The notes under the pieces were generated by a model. It searched no databases, had not been told where the DNA came from, and saw nothing but the letters and a program-made list of their open reading frames with translations. Shown here one piece after another: positions 8,674-17,491 of a DNA stretch of 64,000 nt. The translations under genes and the position numbers were made by a program. Position 1 is the stretch's first letter, and each line of letters starts with the position of its first letter. Source of the DNA: Isoptericola sp. BMS4 (GTDB taxonomy: Bacteria; Actinomycetota; Actinomycetes; Actinomycetales; Cellulomonadaceae); assembly GCF_011634835.1 (NCBI RefSeq), contig NZ_SIRP01000001.1, positions 496,001 through 560,000 of the forward strand, written 5' to 3'.

Positions 8674-10059
8674 ATGTCGACATCGCAGGTCACGGCCGCC
8701 GAGCGTGCGGCCGCCATCGCGCGGCGGGTGCCCCCGTCCTTCCTGTGGGGTGCCGGGACGGCGGCCCCGCAGATCGAGGGCGGACGCCGGCTGGACGGGC
8801 GCGCCGACAGCATCTGGGACACGTTCGCGGGCCGCCCCGGGACGGTGCGCGGCGGCGAGACGCCGTCCACGGCGGACGACCACTACCGGCGGTGGCGGTC
8901 CGACGTCGACCTGATGGGGGAGCTCGGCCTGCAGGCGTACCGGTTCTCGCTGGCGTGGCCGCGCATCGTGCCGGCGGCCGACGGCCGCGTCGAGCCGCGC
9001 GGGCTCGACTTCTACGACCGCCTGGTCGACGCGCTGCTGGCCCGCGGCATCGAGCCGTTCGTCACGCTGTACCACTGGGACCTGCCGCAGTGGGTGCAGG
9101 ACCGCGGCGGCTGGCCCGCCCGTGACACCGCGGAGCTGTTCGCCGAGTACGCGGGGCACGTCGCCGCCCGGCTGGGCGACCGGGTGCGGCACTGGACCAC
9201 GCTGAACGAGCCGTGGGTCTTCGTGTTCGCCGGCCACCTCGAGGGCGCGCACGCACCCGGCCTCCGCGACCCGGACGCGGCGGTGCGGGCCATGCACCAC
9301 GCGCTCCTCGCGCACGGGCAGGGGGTGCGCGTGCTGCGCGAGGCCCTGCCCGCCGACGCCCGGGTCGGGGTCGCGCTCGACATGATGCCGACGATGCCGG
9401 CCACGGACCGCCCGGAGGACGTCGCGGCGGCGGCCCGGCACGACCTGTACCGCAACTGGCTCTTCTGCCACCCGATCCTGCGCGGGGCGTACCGCGAGGG
9501 GACGCGGGAGCTGCTGGGCGCGGAGCCCCCGGTCGTCGGCGACGACCTGGCCGTGATCTCGGCGCCGGTCGACTTCGTCGGGGTGAACTACTACCACCGC
9601 AGCGTCGTCGTCGAGGACGACGCGGTGCCGCTGTCCCGGGCGCGGGAGACCGCGCCGCCCGGCACCTACACGGCCATGGGCTGGGAGGTGTACCCGGCCG
9701 GCCTGGAGGAGATCCTGGCGCAGCTGCACGACCGGTACGCGCCGCGCTCGATCTACGTCACGGAGAACGGCTCGGCGTGGGACGACGAGGCCGGCCCGGA
9801 CGGGCGGGTCGAGGACCACGACCGGACCGAGTACCTCGCCGCGCACCTGGAGAGCGCGGCGGCGTGCGTCGAGCGGGGCGTCTCGCTGGACGGGTACTTC
9901 GCCTGGTCGTTGCTGGACAACTTCGAGTGGGCCGAGGGGTACGGGAAGCGGTTCGGACTCGTCCGCGTGGACTACGCCACGCAGCGTCGCACGATCAAGC
10001 GGAGCGGGGAGCTCTACCGGGCCGTGCTCCACGCGTCCGCTGCCGGCCGCGGCGCCTGA
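8674..10059 (+). CDS. Glycoside hydrolase family 1 (beta-glucosidase/beta-galactosidase type)
   Basis: 461 residues, near the usual GH1 length. The frame opens at 8641, but GGAGG at 8663-8667 places the best start at ATG 8674. Motifs in order: FLWGAGTAAPQIEGG near the N-terminus, YHWDLPQW, the acid/base glutamate in TLNEP (E179), and the nucleophile in YVTENGSA (E364), then WSLLDNFEWAEGYGKRFGLVRVDY, which binds the non-reducing sugar. No signal peptide, so it cleaves imported oligosaccharides in the cytoplasm. It is the last gene of the LacI operon. The sugar specificity cannot be read from the sequence. Confidence 0.93.
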   Translation: MSTSQVTAAERAAAIARRVPPSFLWGAGTAAPQIEGGRRLDGRADSIWDTFAGRPGTVRGGETPSTADDHYRRWRSDVDLMGELGLQAYRFSLAWPRIVPAADGRVEPRGLDFYDRLVDALLARGIEPFVTLYHWDLPQWVQDRGGWPARDTAELFAEYAGHVAARLGDRVRHWTTLNEPWVFVFAGHLEGAHAPGLRDPDAAVRAMHHALLAHGQGVRVLREALPADARVGVALDMMPTMPATDRPEDVAAAARHDLYRNWLFCHPILRGAYREGTRELLGAEPPVVGDDLAVISAPVDFVGVNYYHRSVVVEDDAVPLSRARETAPPGTYTAMGWEVYPAGLEEILAQLHDRYAPRSIYVTENGSAWDDEAGPDGRVEDHDRTEYLAAHLESAAACVERGVSLDGYFAWSLLDNFEWAEGYGKRFGLVRVDYATQRRTIKRSGELYRAVLHASAAGRGA

Positions 10060-10090
10060 GCCGCCGCGGCCGGGCCGCCGCGACCGACCG

Positions 10091-13000
10091 TCACCAGCCG
10101 CCGGGGCTGAGGATCTTGCGGATGCGCTTCTCCGACACAGGGCCGTCGGTGCCGAGCTGCTGGGCGAACAGGGAGACGCGCAGCTCCTCCAGGAGCCAGC
10201 GCACCTCGGCGAGCTCCGCCGCGCGGGCGGGATCGGCGGGCCCGGCGGCGTACGCGGCGCGTGCCTTGTCGTAGGCCTCGGTGACGTCGTGCACGCGCCA
10301 GGCGAGCTCGGCGTCCCGCGCGGGATTGGTCTGCGCCTTCTCCAGGCGGTACGACGCCGCCCGCAGGTAGCGCACCAGGTGCGGCACCCGCCGCGGCGGC
10401 GTGGCCGAGACGAAGCCGTCGTGGATCAGCCCGGCCACGTGGTCGCGCACGTCCTGCAGCGTGTTGAGCAGGGCGAGCGACGACGACGCCCGGACCTCGC
10501 CCTCGACGGTGCGCCAGGCCGACAGCGCCGCGACGAGGTGCCCGACGATCCGGTGCACCTCGTCTTCCAGGTGGCGCCGCACGAACTCCACCGCGGCCGC
10601 GTACGAGTCGGCGTCGCGAATCTGCACGGCGACCGGCCCGCCGGTCGGCGTGCCCGGCGCCCTCTCCCCGTCGGGGCTGGTCAGCGCCATGACGGCGGCG
10701 AGCTGCAGGTCGGCCACGAGCGCGTCGGTGTTCCGGTACGGCGCGGCGGCGAGCGTCAGCGACTGCGACGACGTCCACCGCGACGTCACCCGCCCCGGCT
10801 GCAGCGCCGTCTCCGACAGCAGCAGCCGCCGCACCCCGCGCGCGTGCGCCACGTCCTGCTCGGCCTTGTCCGCCAGCACCCGCAGCGCCACCGTCGGCGC
10901 CCCCTTCGCGGCGCGCTCCTCCACCAGCGCCGGGTACCCCTGCACCACGACGCCGCCTCCGAGGTCCGTCGACACGGCCCGCGGCAGGCCGCCGTCGGCC
11001 AGTGACGACGGCCAGGTGCTCAGCCCCACCTGCTCGGCGACGACGGAAGGCGCGGAGGCGCCGCCGGACCCAGGCCGTGACGAGGCAGACGAGGGTGAGG
11101 GGACGGGGCCGGGCGAAAGCCCAGGCTGGCTGGGACTGGCGGGAGCCGAGGGAGGAACGACCGAGGCGGATGGACGCCTGGGCGTGCCCGGCCCCGTCCC
11201 CTCTCCCGACGCCGAGCCGGTTGCGGTCCGAGCAGCCTCCTCCAGCGCGATCCCCACTGCACCCTTGACCGCGGCACGGACAGCCGCTTCGGCCTGGGGG
11301 GCCAGACGCCTCTGGAGCGACAGGAGGTCCTTGGACTCGTCGAGCGGTGTGGGCTCCGCGGGGCGACCGCGGCGGCTGCCCTTGCCCTTGCTCTTGGACG
11401 GGGCGGGGGCAGGGTCCTCGACGCGGAACGTCATGCGCAGGTGCGCGGGCAGGCGCTCGACGCGCTCGGCGTCCCACACGTCGTCGGGGATGTCGACGTC
11501 ACGCAGTGCCCGGACGGCGCGGGTGAACGCGACGTGGAACGGCTCGGCCATGTCCCCGGCGCGGGTCATGTCCTCCCAGGCGGGCGTGTGCTCCCGCAGC
11601 CAGGCGGCGACGGCGGCGCCGACGTCGGGCGCGGGGACGAGCTCGCGGCGCACGGCCTTGGGCAGGGAGCGGATGGTGGCGACGCACAGCTCGTCGAGGA
11701 GGCCGGGCACCATCCAGTCGAACCCGTCGGGAGTGACGCGGTTGAGGATCGACAGGGGGATGTGGACGGTGACGCCGTCGGCCGCCGTCCCGGGGGAGAA
11801 CTGGTACGTGAGCGGCAGCGTGACCTCGCCCTGCGTCCAGGTCTCGGGGAACTCGTCGGTGTCGACGGCGGACGTGTCGACGAGCTGGTCGAGGCTGAAC
11901 GTCAGCAGGTCGGGCGTCTCGCGCCGCGCCTGCTTCCACCACGTGTCGAAGTGGCGGGCGCTGACGACGGACGCGGGGACGCGCTCGTCGTAGAAGGCGT
12001 ACAGGTCGTCCTCGGAGGCGACGAGGCCACGCTGCCGGGAGCGGGCCTCCAGCTCCTCGGCCTCGGCGAGGAGGCGCCGGTTCTCGGCGAAGAACCGGTG
12101 GTGGGTGGTCCACTCGCCCTCGACGAGGGCGTGGCGGACGAACATCTCGCGCGCGGCCTCCGGGTCGACCTTGGCGTACAGGACCTTGCGGTCCGCGACG
12201 ATGGGGACGCCGTACAGCAGCACCTTCTCGGTCGCCATGGCCGCACCCTGCTTGGTGGACCAGTGCGGCTCGGAGTAGGTCCGCTTGGCGAGGTCCCCCG
12301 CGAGGTCCTCGGCCCACTCGGGCTTGATGCGGGCGACGTCGCGCGCCCACAGGCGGGACGTCTCCACGAGCTCGCCGGCCATGATCCACGCCGGCGGCTT
12401 CTTGCTCAGCGGCGAGCCGGGGAAGATCGCGAACCGGGCGCCGCGGGCGCCGAGGTACTCGTTGCGGGCGCGCTTGGCCGCCTGCCGCAGCGCGCGGGCG
12501 CGCGCCTCGCCGCGCAGGTGCGCCACGGACGAGGCCTTGATCTCTGCCGTCTCCTGCATCCCGAGCTGCGACAGCAGCCCGGCGAGCAACGAGCGATGAA
12601 TGGTGTCGCCGTCCCAGGCTCGTTTCAGGTCGGCGTCCGTGGTTGCGGCGCCCGGCGCGGCGACGTCGGTGCTCGAGCTACCCGCACTCGCTCGTTCCTC
12701 GCTCGCGCCTGCCAGACCCACCACGCTCTTCGCATCCGACGTCGCCGCGCCGGCCTCGTGCGTCGGGCCGCCGTTGCCGCGTTCCTGGCCCGGGGTGGAG
12801 GGCTGGTAGCGCATGTCGATGCCGAGCGGCTTGGACATCTCGCGGAGCTGGGCGACGACGTCCTGCCATTCGCGGATGCGCAGGAAGTTGAGGTACTCGG
12901 CCTTGCAGAGGCGGCGGAAGGCGGAGGAGCCCATCTCGTGCTGCTGGGAGCGCACGTACTCCCACAGGTTGAGGTAGCTGAGGAAGTCGGACGTCGGGTC

Positions 13001-14758
13001 GGTGAAGCGGGCGTGCTGCTGGTCGGCCTGGGCGCGGAGCTCGGCGGGGCGCTCGCGCGGGTCCTGGATGGACAGGGCGGCGGCGATGATGGCGACCTCG
13101 CGCGCGACGCCGTGCTTCGCGCCCTCGATGATCATGCGGGCCAGGCGCGGGTCCATGGGGAGCTGCGCGAGGGTGCGGCCGACGTCGGTGAGGCGGGCGG
13201 CGCCGTCGCGGGTGGCTCCGCCCGTCGACAGGGCGCCGAGCTCGGTGAGGAGCTGGACGCCGTCGCGCACGGCGCGGGTGTCCGGGGGCTCGACGAACGG
13301 GAACCTCGCGACGTCGTCGGGCGTGGTGACGACGCCGACGGAGATCATCTGCAGCAGCACGGACGCGAGCGAGGTGCGCAGGATCTCGGGCTCGGTGAAC
13401 TCGGGGCGGCCGAGGAAATCGTCCTCGGAGTACAGGCGGATCGCGACGCCGTCGGCGAGACGCCCGGACCGGCCGGAGCGCTGGTTGGCGCTCGCCTGGC
13501 TGATGGGCTCGATCGGCAGGCGCTGCACCTTGGTCGCCTTGGAGTAGCGCGAGATGCGCGCGGTGCCCGGGTCGACGACGTAGTGGATGCCGGGCACCGT
13601 CAGCGACGTCTCCGCGACGTTCGTCGAGAGCACGATGCGTCGCCCGGGGTGCGGCTGGAAGACGCGGTGCTGCTCGGCGGACGACAGCCGCGAGTACAGC
13701 GGCAGGATCTCCACGTGCTGCGGGTGCTTCGGGTCGCGGACGCGCTCCTTGAGGTGCCCCTCGAGGGCGTCGTACGCGTCGTGGATCTCCCGCTCGCCGG
13801 AGAGGAAGACGAGGATGTCGCCCTGGCCCTCGCGCATCAGCTCGTCGCAGGCCTCGACGATGCCGGTGACGAGGTCCTTCTCCTCGCCCTTGGCCTTCTT
13901 CGGCCGGTCCGGGTCGGTGTCCGGGGAGAGCGGGCGGTAGCGGATCTCCACGGGGTAGGTGCGCCCGGAGACCTCGACGACGGGCGCGGCGTCCGGGAGG
14001 ACGTCGACGACGTCGGCTGGCGCCCCGCCGACCTCGGCGAGGTGGGACGGCGAGAAGTGGGCCGCGAACCGCTCGGAGTCGATCGTCGCGGACGTGATGA
14101 CGAGCTTGAGGTCCGGGCGGCGCGGCAGCAGCCGCGACAGGTAGCCGAGCAGGAAGTCGATGTTGAGCGACCGCTCGTGCGCCTCGTCGATGACGATCGT
14201 GTCGTACGCGAGCAGGTCCGGGTCCCGCTGGATCTGGGCCAGCAGGATGCCGTCGGTCATGACCTTGACCAGGGTGTCCTCGGACGACGTGTCCGTGAAC
14301 CGCACCTGGTAGCCGACGACGCCGCCGAGCTCGGTGCCGAGCTCCTCGGCCACGCGTTCCGCCACCGAGCGCGCGGCGATCCGGCGCGGCTGCGTGTGCC
14401 CGATCTGGCCCGCGCGCCCGCGCCCCAGCTCCAGCAGGATCTTCGGCAGCTGCGTGGTCTTGCCGGACCCGGTCTCACCCGCGACGACGACCACCTGGTG
14501 GTCGCGGATCGCGGCGGCGATGTCGTCGCGCCGCGCGGAGACGGGCAGCTGCTCCGGGTACGTGATCGGCGGGACCTCGACGGCGGCGCGCGCCTCCGCG
14601 GCCCGCGCGAGCTGCTCCCGGCTCACCCGCGCCGGCCGGCGGGCACCGAGCTGCCGGCCCTTGCCGCGTCCGCGCCGACGCCGGCCCTGCGGACGGTCGC
14701 CGCGCGCACTGCCGTCGTCGGCGGCGGGCTGCGGGGCGGGGGAGTGGTCGGTGCTCAC
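10091..14758 (-). CDS. hrpA: ATP-dependent RNA helicase HrpA (DEAH box)
   Basis: 1555 residues from GTG 14758, longer than the roughly 1300 of E. coli HrpA. An upstream ATG at 14797 is the alternative start; a GACAAT box 8 nt before the GTG favours the shorter form. Motifs: Walker A GETGSGKT (94-101), DEAH (191-194), SATID, and RNA-helicase motif VI QRSGRSGR. The C-terminal HA2, OB and DUF3418 regions follow. It unwinds RNA and in E. coli resolves stalled ribosomes. The extra length lies largely in two low-complexity linkers, near residues 669-702 and 1186-1221. Each is encoded by a hairpin element described separately. Convergent with the GH1 gene, 31 bp apart. Confidence 0.92.
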   Translation of the reverse strand: MSTDHSPAPQPAADDGSARGDRPQGRRRRGRGKGRQLGARRPARVSREQLARAAEARAAVEVPPITYPEQLPVSARRDDIAAAIRDHQVVVVAGETGSGKTTQLPKILLELGRGRAGQIGHTQPRRIAARSVAERVAEELGTELGGVVGYQVRFTDTSSEDTLVKVMTDGILLAQIQRDPDLLAYDTIVIDEAHERSLNIDFLLGYLSRLLPRRPDLKLVITSATIDSERFAAHFSPSHLAEVGGAPADVVDVLPDAAPVVEVSGRTYPVEIRYRPLSPDTDPDRPKKAKGEEKDLVTGIVEACDELMREGQGDILVFLSGEREIHDAYDALEGHLKERVRDPKHPQHVEILPLYSRLSSAEQHRVFQPHPGRRIVLSTNVAETSLTVPGIHYVVDPGTARISRYSKATKVQRLPIEPISQASANQRSGRSGRLADGVAIRLYSEDDFLGRPEFTEPEILRTSLASVLLQMISVGVVTTPDDVARFPFVEPPDTRAVRDGVQLLTELGALSTGGATRDGAARLTDVGRTLAQLPMDPRLARMIIEGAKHGVAREVAIIAAALSIQDPRERPAELRAQADQQHARFTDPTSDFLSYLNLWEYVRSQQHEMGSSAFRRLCKAEYLNFLRIREWQDVVAQLREMSKPLGIDMRYQPSTPGQERGNGGPTHEAGAATSDAKSVVGLAGASEERASAGSSSTDVAAPGAATTDADLKRAWDGDTIHRSLLAGLLSQLGMQETAEIKASSVAHLRGEARARALRQAAKRARNEYLGARGARFAIFPGSPLSKKPPAWIMAGELVETSRLWARDVARIKPEWAEDLAGDLAKRTYSEPHWSTKQGAAMATEKVLLYGVPIVADRKVLYAKVDPEAAREMFVRHALVEGEWTTHHRFFAENRRLLAEAEELEARSRQRGLVASEDDLYAFYDERVPASVVSARHFDTWWKQARRETPDLLTFSLDQLVDTSAVDTDEFPETWTQGEVTLPLTYQFSPGTAADGVTVHIPLSILNRVTPDGFDWMVPGLLDELCVATIRSLPKAVRRELVPAPDVGAAVAAWLREHTPAWEDMTRAGDMAEPFHVAFTRAVRALRDVDIPDDVWDAERVERLPAHLRMTFRVEDPAPAPSKSKGKGSRRGRPAEPTPLDESKDLLSLQRRLAPQAEAAVRAAVKGAVGIALEEAARTATGSASGEGTGPGTPRRPSASVVPPSAPASPSQPGLSPGPVPSPSSASSRPGSGGASAPSVVAEQVGLSTWPSSLADGGLPRAVSTDLGGGVVVQGYPALVEERAAKGAPTVALRVLADKAEQDVAHARGVRRLLLSETALQPGRVTSRWTSSQSLTLAAAPYRNTDALVADLQLAAVMALTSPDGERAPGTPTGGPVAVQIRDADSYAAAVEFVRRHLEDEVHRIVGHLVAALSAWRTVEGEVRASSSLALLNTLQDVRDHVAGLIHDGFVSATPPRRVPHLVRYLRAASYRLEKAQTNPARDAELAWRVHDVTEAYDKARAAYAAGPADPARAAELAEVRWLLEELRVSLFAQQLGTDGPVSEKRIRKILSPGGW
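11097..11203 (+). repeat. Hairpin element E1 inside hrpA
   Basis: The arms at 11097-11114 and 11186-11203 are perfect 18-bp inverted repeats (GAGGGGACGGGGCCGGGC and its complement). Inside them an 8-bp inner stem (GCCCAGGC 11119-11126, GCCTGGGC 11176-11183) encloses a 49-nt loop. The loop contains TGGG-n-CTGGC and, further on, GAG-n-GAGGAACGA-n-CGAG, which is also present in element E2. The conserved core reads on the plus strand, opposite to hrpA. It encodes a Pro/Ser/Gly-rich linker in the helicase. Confidence 0.75.
12652..12753 (-). repeat. Hairpin element E2 inside hrpA
   Basis: Perfect 18-bp arms at 12652-12669 and 12736-12753 (CCGGCGCGGCGACGTCGG and its complement) are unrelated in sequence to the arms of E1. 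Read on the hrpA strand, the 66-nt interior holds TGGG-n-CTGGC-n-GG and then GAG-n-GAGGAACGA-n-CGAG, matching E1. A short inner stem (TGC..GAGC / GCTC..GCA) mirrors the E1 layout. 102 bp is exactly 34 codons. The encoded peptide is a Ser/Ala-rich linker absent from ordinary HrpA. Confidence 0.75.
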
Positions 14759-14804
14759 GGGAGCCCATTGTCCCAAGGTCGGCAAGGCGAATCTCATCGT
14801 GCCG

Positions 14805-14896
14805 AACGGTTCCGTAGATTTGCGACTAACGGTACCGTAGAGATCTGACCAACGGTACGGTAGGAGTCTGGCCAGCGGGACCGTATCGATCGCACG
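14805..14896. repeat. Four 23-bp tandem repeats with palindromic cores (candidate operator array)
   Basis: Units start at 14805, 14828, 14851 and 14874, each exactly 23 bp. Each begins with a version of AACGGTACCGTAG: unit 2 has the perfect palindrome ACGGTACCGT, and units 1, 3 and 4 differ from it at one to three positions. The 23-bp pitch is close to two helical turns. The array fills the space between the divergent hrpA and ATPase genes and ends just before the ATPase Shine-Dalgarno. This is the arrangement expected of a cooperative repressor-binding site. Confidence 0.7.
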
Positions 14897-14910
14897 GGAG
14901 GGATTGCCGG

Positions 14911-16206
14911 ATGCGTGACCAGCGCTTTGATGAACGTCCTTATCGGCGGCGCGTCGTCGACGACGTCCTCGACGAGATCCACCCGGAGTCACCGGCGGTC
15001 GCCATCCAGGGGCCCAAGGGCGTGGGCAAGACGGCGACGGCGCTGCAGCGGGCGGCCGCCGTCGTGTCGTTCGACCTGCCTGCGGACCGCGCGCGCCTGG
15101 ACGCGGATCCGGGGCTCCTGACCTCGCTCGACTTCCCGCTGCTCGTGGACGAGTGGCAGCGCAGGCCCGAGTCCTGGGACTACGTGCGCCGCGCGGTCGA
15201 CGCCGGCGCCCCGCCGGGTGCGTACCTCTTGACGGGCAGCGCCACGACACCGCGCGGGGTCACGGTTCACTCCGGCGCCGGCAGGTTCGTCGACGTGCGG
15301 ATGCGTCCGCTCAGCCTGTTCGAGCGCGAGATCGCCGCGACGACGGTCAGCACGGCGTCGTTGCTGGCCGGCGGCGCGGATGTCGGCGGGGAGACCGCGG
15401 TCGGACTGACCGAGTACGTCGACGAGATCCTGGCCTCGGGCTTCCCTGGCGTGCGGAGCCTGTCGCCGCGGGTGCGGCGACAACGGCTCGACGCCTACGT
15501 GGACAACATCGTGCAGCGGGAGTTCGCCGAGCATGGCTACCCGGTCCGGCGCCCGGCGACGCTGAAGGCGTGGCTGCGCGCCTACGCGGCGGCCACGTCG
15601 TCGTCGACGTCGTACAACAAGATCCTGGACGCCGCGACGGCCGGTGAGAGCGGCAAGCCGGGACGGACCACGACGACGGTGTACCGCGACGTGCTCGCGC
15701 AGCTGTGGCAGCTCGACCCGGTCGAGGCCTGGGTGCCGGCACGCAACCACCTCGACCGGCTCACGCAGGCGCCGAAGCATCAGCTGGCGGACCCGGCCCT
15801 GGCGGCCGTGCTGCTCGGGCTCGACGCCGACCGGCTGCTGCGTGACGAGGGGCCGGGCGGGAACCTCCGCGACGGGACCGTCCTGGGCGCCCTCTTCGAG
15901 CACCTGGCCGCGTTGAGCATCCGCGTCTACGCCGAGGCGGCCGAGGCGCGGGTCGGGCACTTCAGGACGAAGGGCGGGGACCGAGAGGTCGACCTCGTCC
16001 TCGAGCGACGCGACGGTCGCGTCGTCGCGGTCGAGGTCAAGCTCACAGCGGTCCCGGACGACAAGGACCTCAGGCATCTGCGCTGGTTGAAGGAACAGCT
16101 GGGCGACGATCTGCTCGACTCGGTCGTCATCACGACCGGTCAGCACGCCTACCGGCGCCGACAGGACGGCATCGCCGTCGTTCCGCTGGCGTTGCTGGGA
16201 CCCTGA
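14911..16206 (+). CDS. AAA ATPase with DUF4143 nuclease-like domain
   Basis: 431 residues, ATG preceded by GGGAGGGA. The N-terminal AAA_14 module has Walker A GPKGVGKT (about residues 34-41) and Walker B LLVDEWQ, then the sensor-like LLTGSAT. The C-terminal DUF4143 part ends in a PD-(D/E)XK-like core: GGDREVDLVLERRDGRVVAVEVKLT. Proteins of this family are widespread in bacteria and archaea and are still functionally unclear; roles in regulation or DNA processing have been suggested. The four tandem operator-like repeats directly upstream suggest tight regulation, perhaps autoregulation, although no separate DNA-binding domain is visible. Monocistronic. Confidence 0.85.
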   Translation: MRDQRFDERPYRRRVVDDVLDEIHPESPAVAIQGPKGVGKTATALQRAAAVVSFDLPADRARLDADPGLLTSLDFPLLVDEWQRRPESWDYVRRAVDAGAPPGAYLLTGSATTPRGVTVHSGAGRFVDVRMRPLSLFEREIAATTVSTASLLAGGADVGGETAVGLTEYVDEILASGFPGVRSLSPRVRRQRLDAYVDNIVQREFAEHGYPVRRPATLKAWLRAYAAATSSSTSYNKILDAATAGESGKPGRTTTTVYRDVLAQLWQLDPVEAWVPARNHLDRLTQAPKHQLADPALAAVLLGLDADRLLRDEGPGGNLRDGTVLGALFEHLAALSIRVYAEAAEARVGHFRTKGGDREVDLVLERRDGRVVAVEVKLTAVPDDKDLRHLRWLKEQLGDDLLDSVVITTGQHAYRRRQDGIAVVPLALLGP

Positions 16207-16226
16207 GTGACGGCCGTGTGCGCCCC

Positions 16227-17348
16227 CTACCGCCGGCGCACGCTCGAGCCGCGCACGGTGAGCGTCGGGTCGAGCATCACCCGGTGGGTCGGGCGGCGCG
16301 CGCCCTCGGTGAGCCGGGCGACCATGTTCTCCACAGCGAGCCGCCCCACCTCGGAGGTCGGCGGGCGGACGGCCGTGAGCGGCGGGTCGCCCATGTCGGC
16401 GACCTCGTCGTCGTAGGCGACGACGGCGAGGTCGTCCGGTACGGCGACGCCGACCTCGTGGCAGTACTGGGTGAAGCTCAGCGCGAAGGGGTCCGAGTGC
16501 ACCAGCAGCGCCGTGGTCCCGGTGCGGCGCACGTCGTCGAGCACCGCGGCCATGAGGGCGGTGCGGCCGGGGCTGACGAAGCCGTCGGTGTGCCCGACGA
16601 CCTGTTCGTCCGGCGCGATCGCGAGCGTGCGCAGCGCGTCGTGCCAGCCGTGGTGCAGGGCGCGGGACGTCGTCGTGCCGGCGAGCGACAGCAGCCCGAT
16701 CCGCCGGTGCCCCTGCCCGTGCAGGTGCCACACCGCCGTCGCCGCCCCGGAGGCGTGGTCGGACGCCACCCACTCGAGGCTCTTGAACGGGCTGATCTCC
16801 GGCGGCCGGCGGTCCGCGAGCAGGACCGGGGTGGGCAGGCGGTCGAGCCAGGCGAGCAGCTCGGCGACGCGGCCGCCGGTCATCGTGGGCACGACGACGA
16901 GCCCGTCGACGCCGGGCGCTCCCGGCGACCCGGCCAGGCGGCGGCACTGATGGTGGTCCTCGTCGGGGTCGTAGGCGGTGGTGCGGATGACGAGCCGGGC
17001 GCCGGCGCGCGCGGCGGCCGCCCGGGCGCCGGCGACCAGGCGAGGGAAGTAGTAGTCGAGCTGCGGCACGACCAGGCCGATCGTGAGCCGCGAACCCCGG
17101 GGCGCGGTCGCGTCCGGGGCGGGGCCGTCGACGACCCCCGCGGCCGGCTCCGGCAGTGCGGCGCCCCCGTGCACCCGCACGAGCAGCCCCTTCGCGGCGA
17201 GCGCGTTGACGTCCCGGCGGACCGTCATGGCCGACACCCCGAGCTGGTCCGCGAGCGCACCGGTCGCCACCGTCCCGTGGGTGCGCAGCTCGCGCATGAT
17301 GTGCTCGCGGCGCGTGGTGCCGAACCCGCGGGCGGGCTGCGTCGTCAT
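16227..17348 (-). CDS. DeoR-HTH / LacI-type sugar-binding hybrid regulator (first copy)
   Basis: 373 residues, ATG with a strong GGGAGGAG 6 nt upstream. Residues about 12-65 are a DeoR-type winged helix (REHIMRELRTHGTVATGALADQLGVSAMTVRRDVNAL, ending LLVRVHGGAAL). From about residue 88 the protein switches to a LacI/periplasmic-binding effector domain (IGLVVPQLDYYFPRLVAGA; VVAYDDEVADMGDPPLTAVRPP). Such DeoR-LacI hybrids respond to sugars. It is divergent from the acyltransferase fusion, and a paralogue of identical length lies at 19212-20333. The two probably control the sugar locus to the right. Confidence 0.9.
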   Translation of the reverse strand: MTTQPARGFGTTRREHIMRELRTHGTVATGALADQLGVSAMTVRRDVNALAAKGLLVRVHGGAALPEPAAGVVDGPAPDATAPRGSRLTIGLVVPQLDYYFPRLVAGARAAAARAGARLVIRTTAYDPDEDHHQCRRLAGSPGAPGVDGLVVVPTMTGGRVAELLAWLDRLPTPVLLADRRPPEISPFKSLEWVASDHASGAATAVWHLHGQGHRRIGLLSLAGTTTSRALHHGWHDALRTLAIAPDEQVVGHTDGFVSPGRTALMAAVLDDVRRTGTTALLVHSDPFALSFTQYCHEVGVAVPDDLAVVAYDDEVADMGDPPLTAVRPPTSEVGRLAVENMVARLTEGARRPTHRVMLDPTLTVRGSSVRRR

Positions 17349-17491
17349 CGCGGCTCCTCCCTCAGGACTGTCCGGCGTCGACCCGGGTGTTCGAGTGTGT
17401 TCATATCCGGCGGATCCGTGCGAGGCAACACGGGCCGTGGTCGAGACTCGTGCTCGGACCGGTACCGACGAGCAGGACGCGAGAGGCGAAG

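Noticed and set aside
11441-14848. A 1135-codon plus-strand open frame opposite hrpA
   Set aside because: The hrpA strand encodes all helicase motifs with normal third-position GC bias. The plus-strand product has no recognisable domain.
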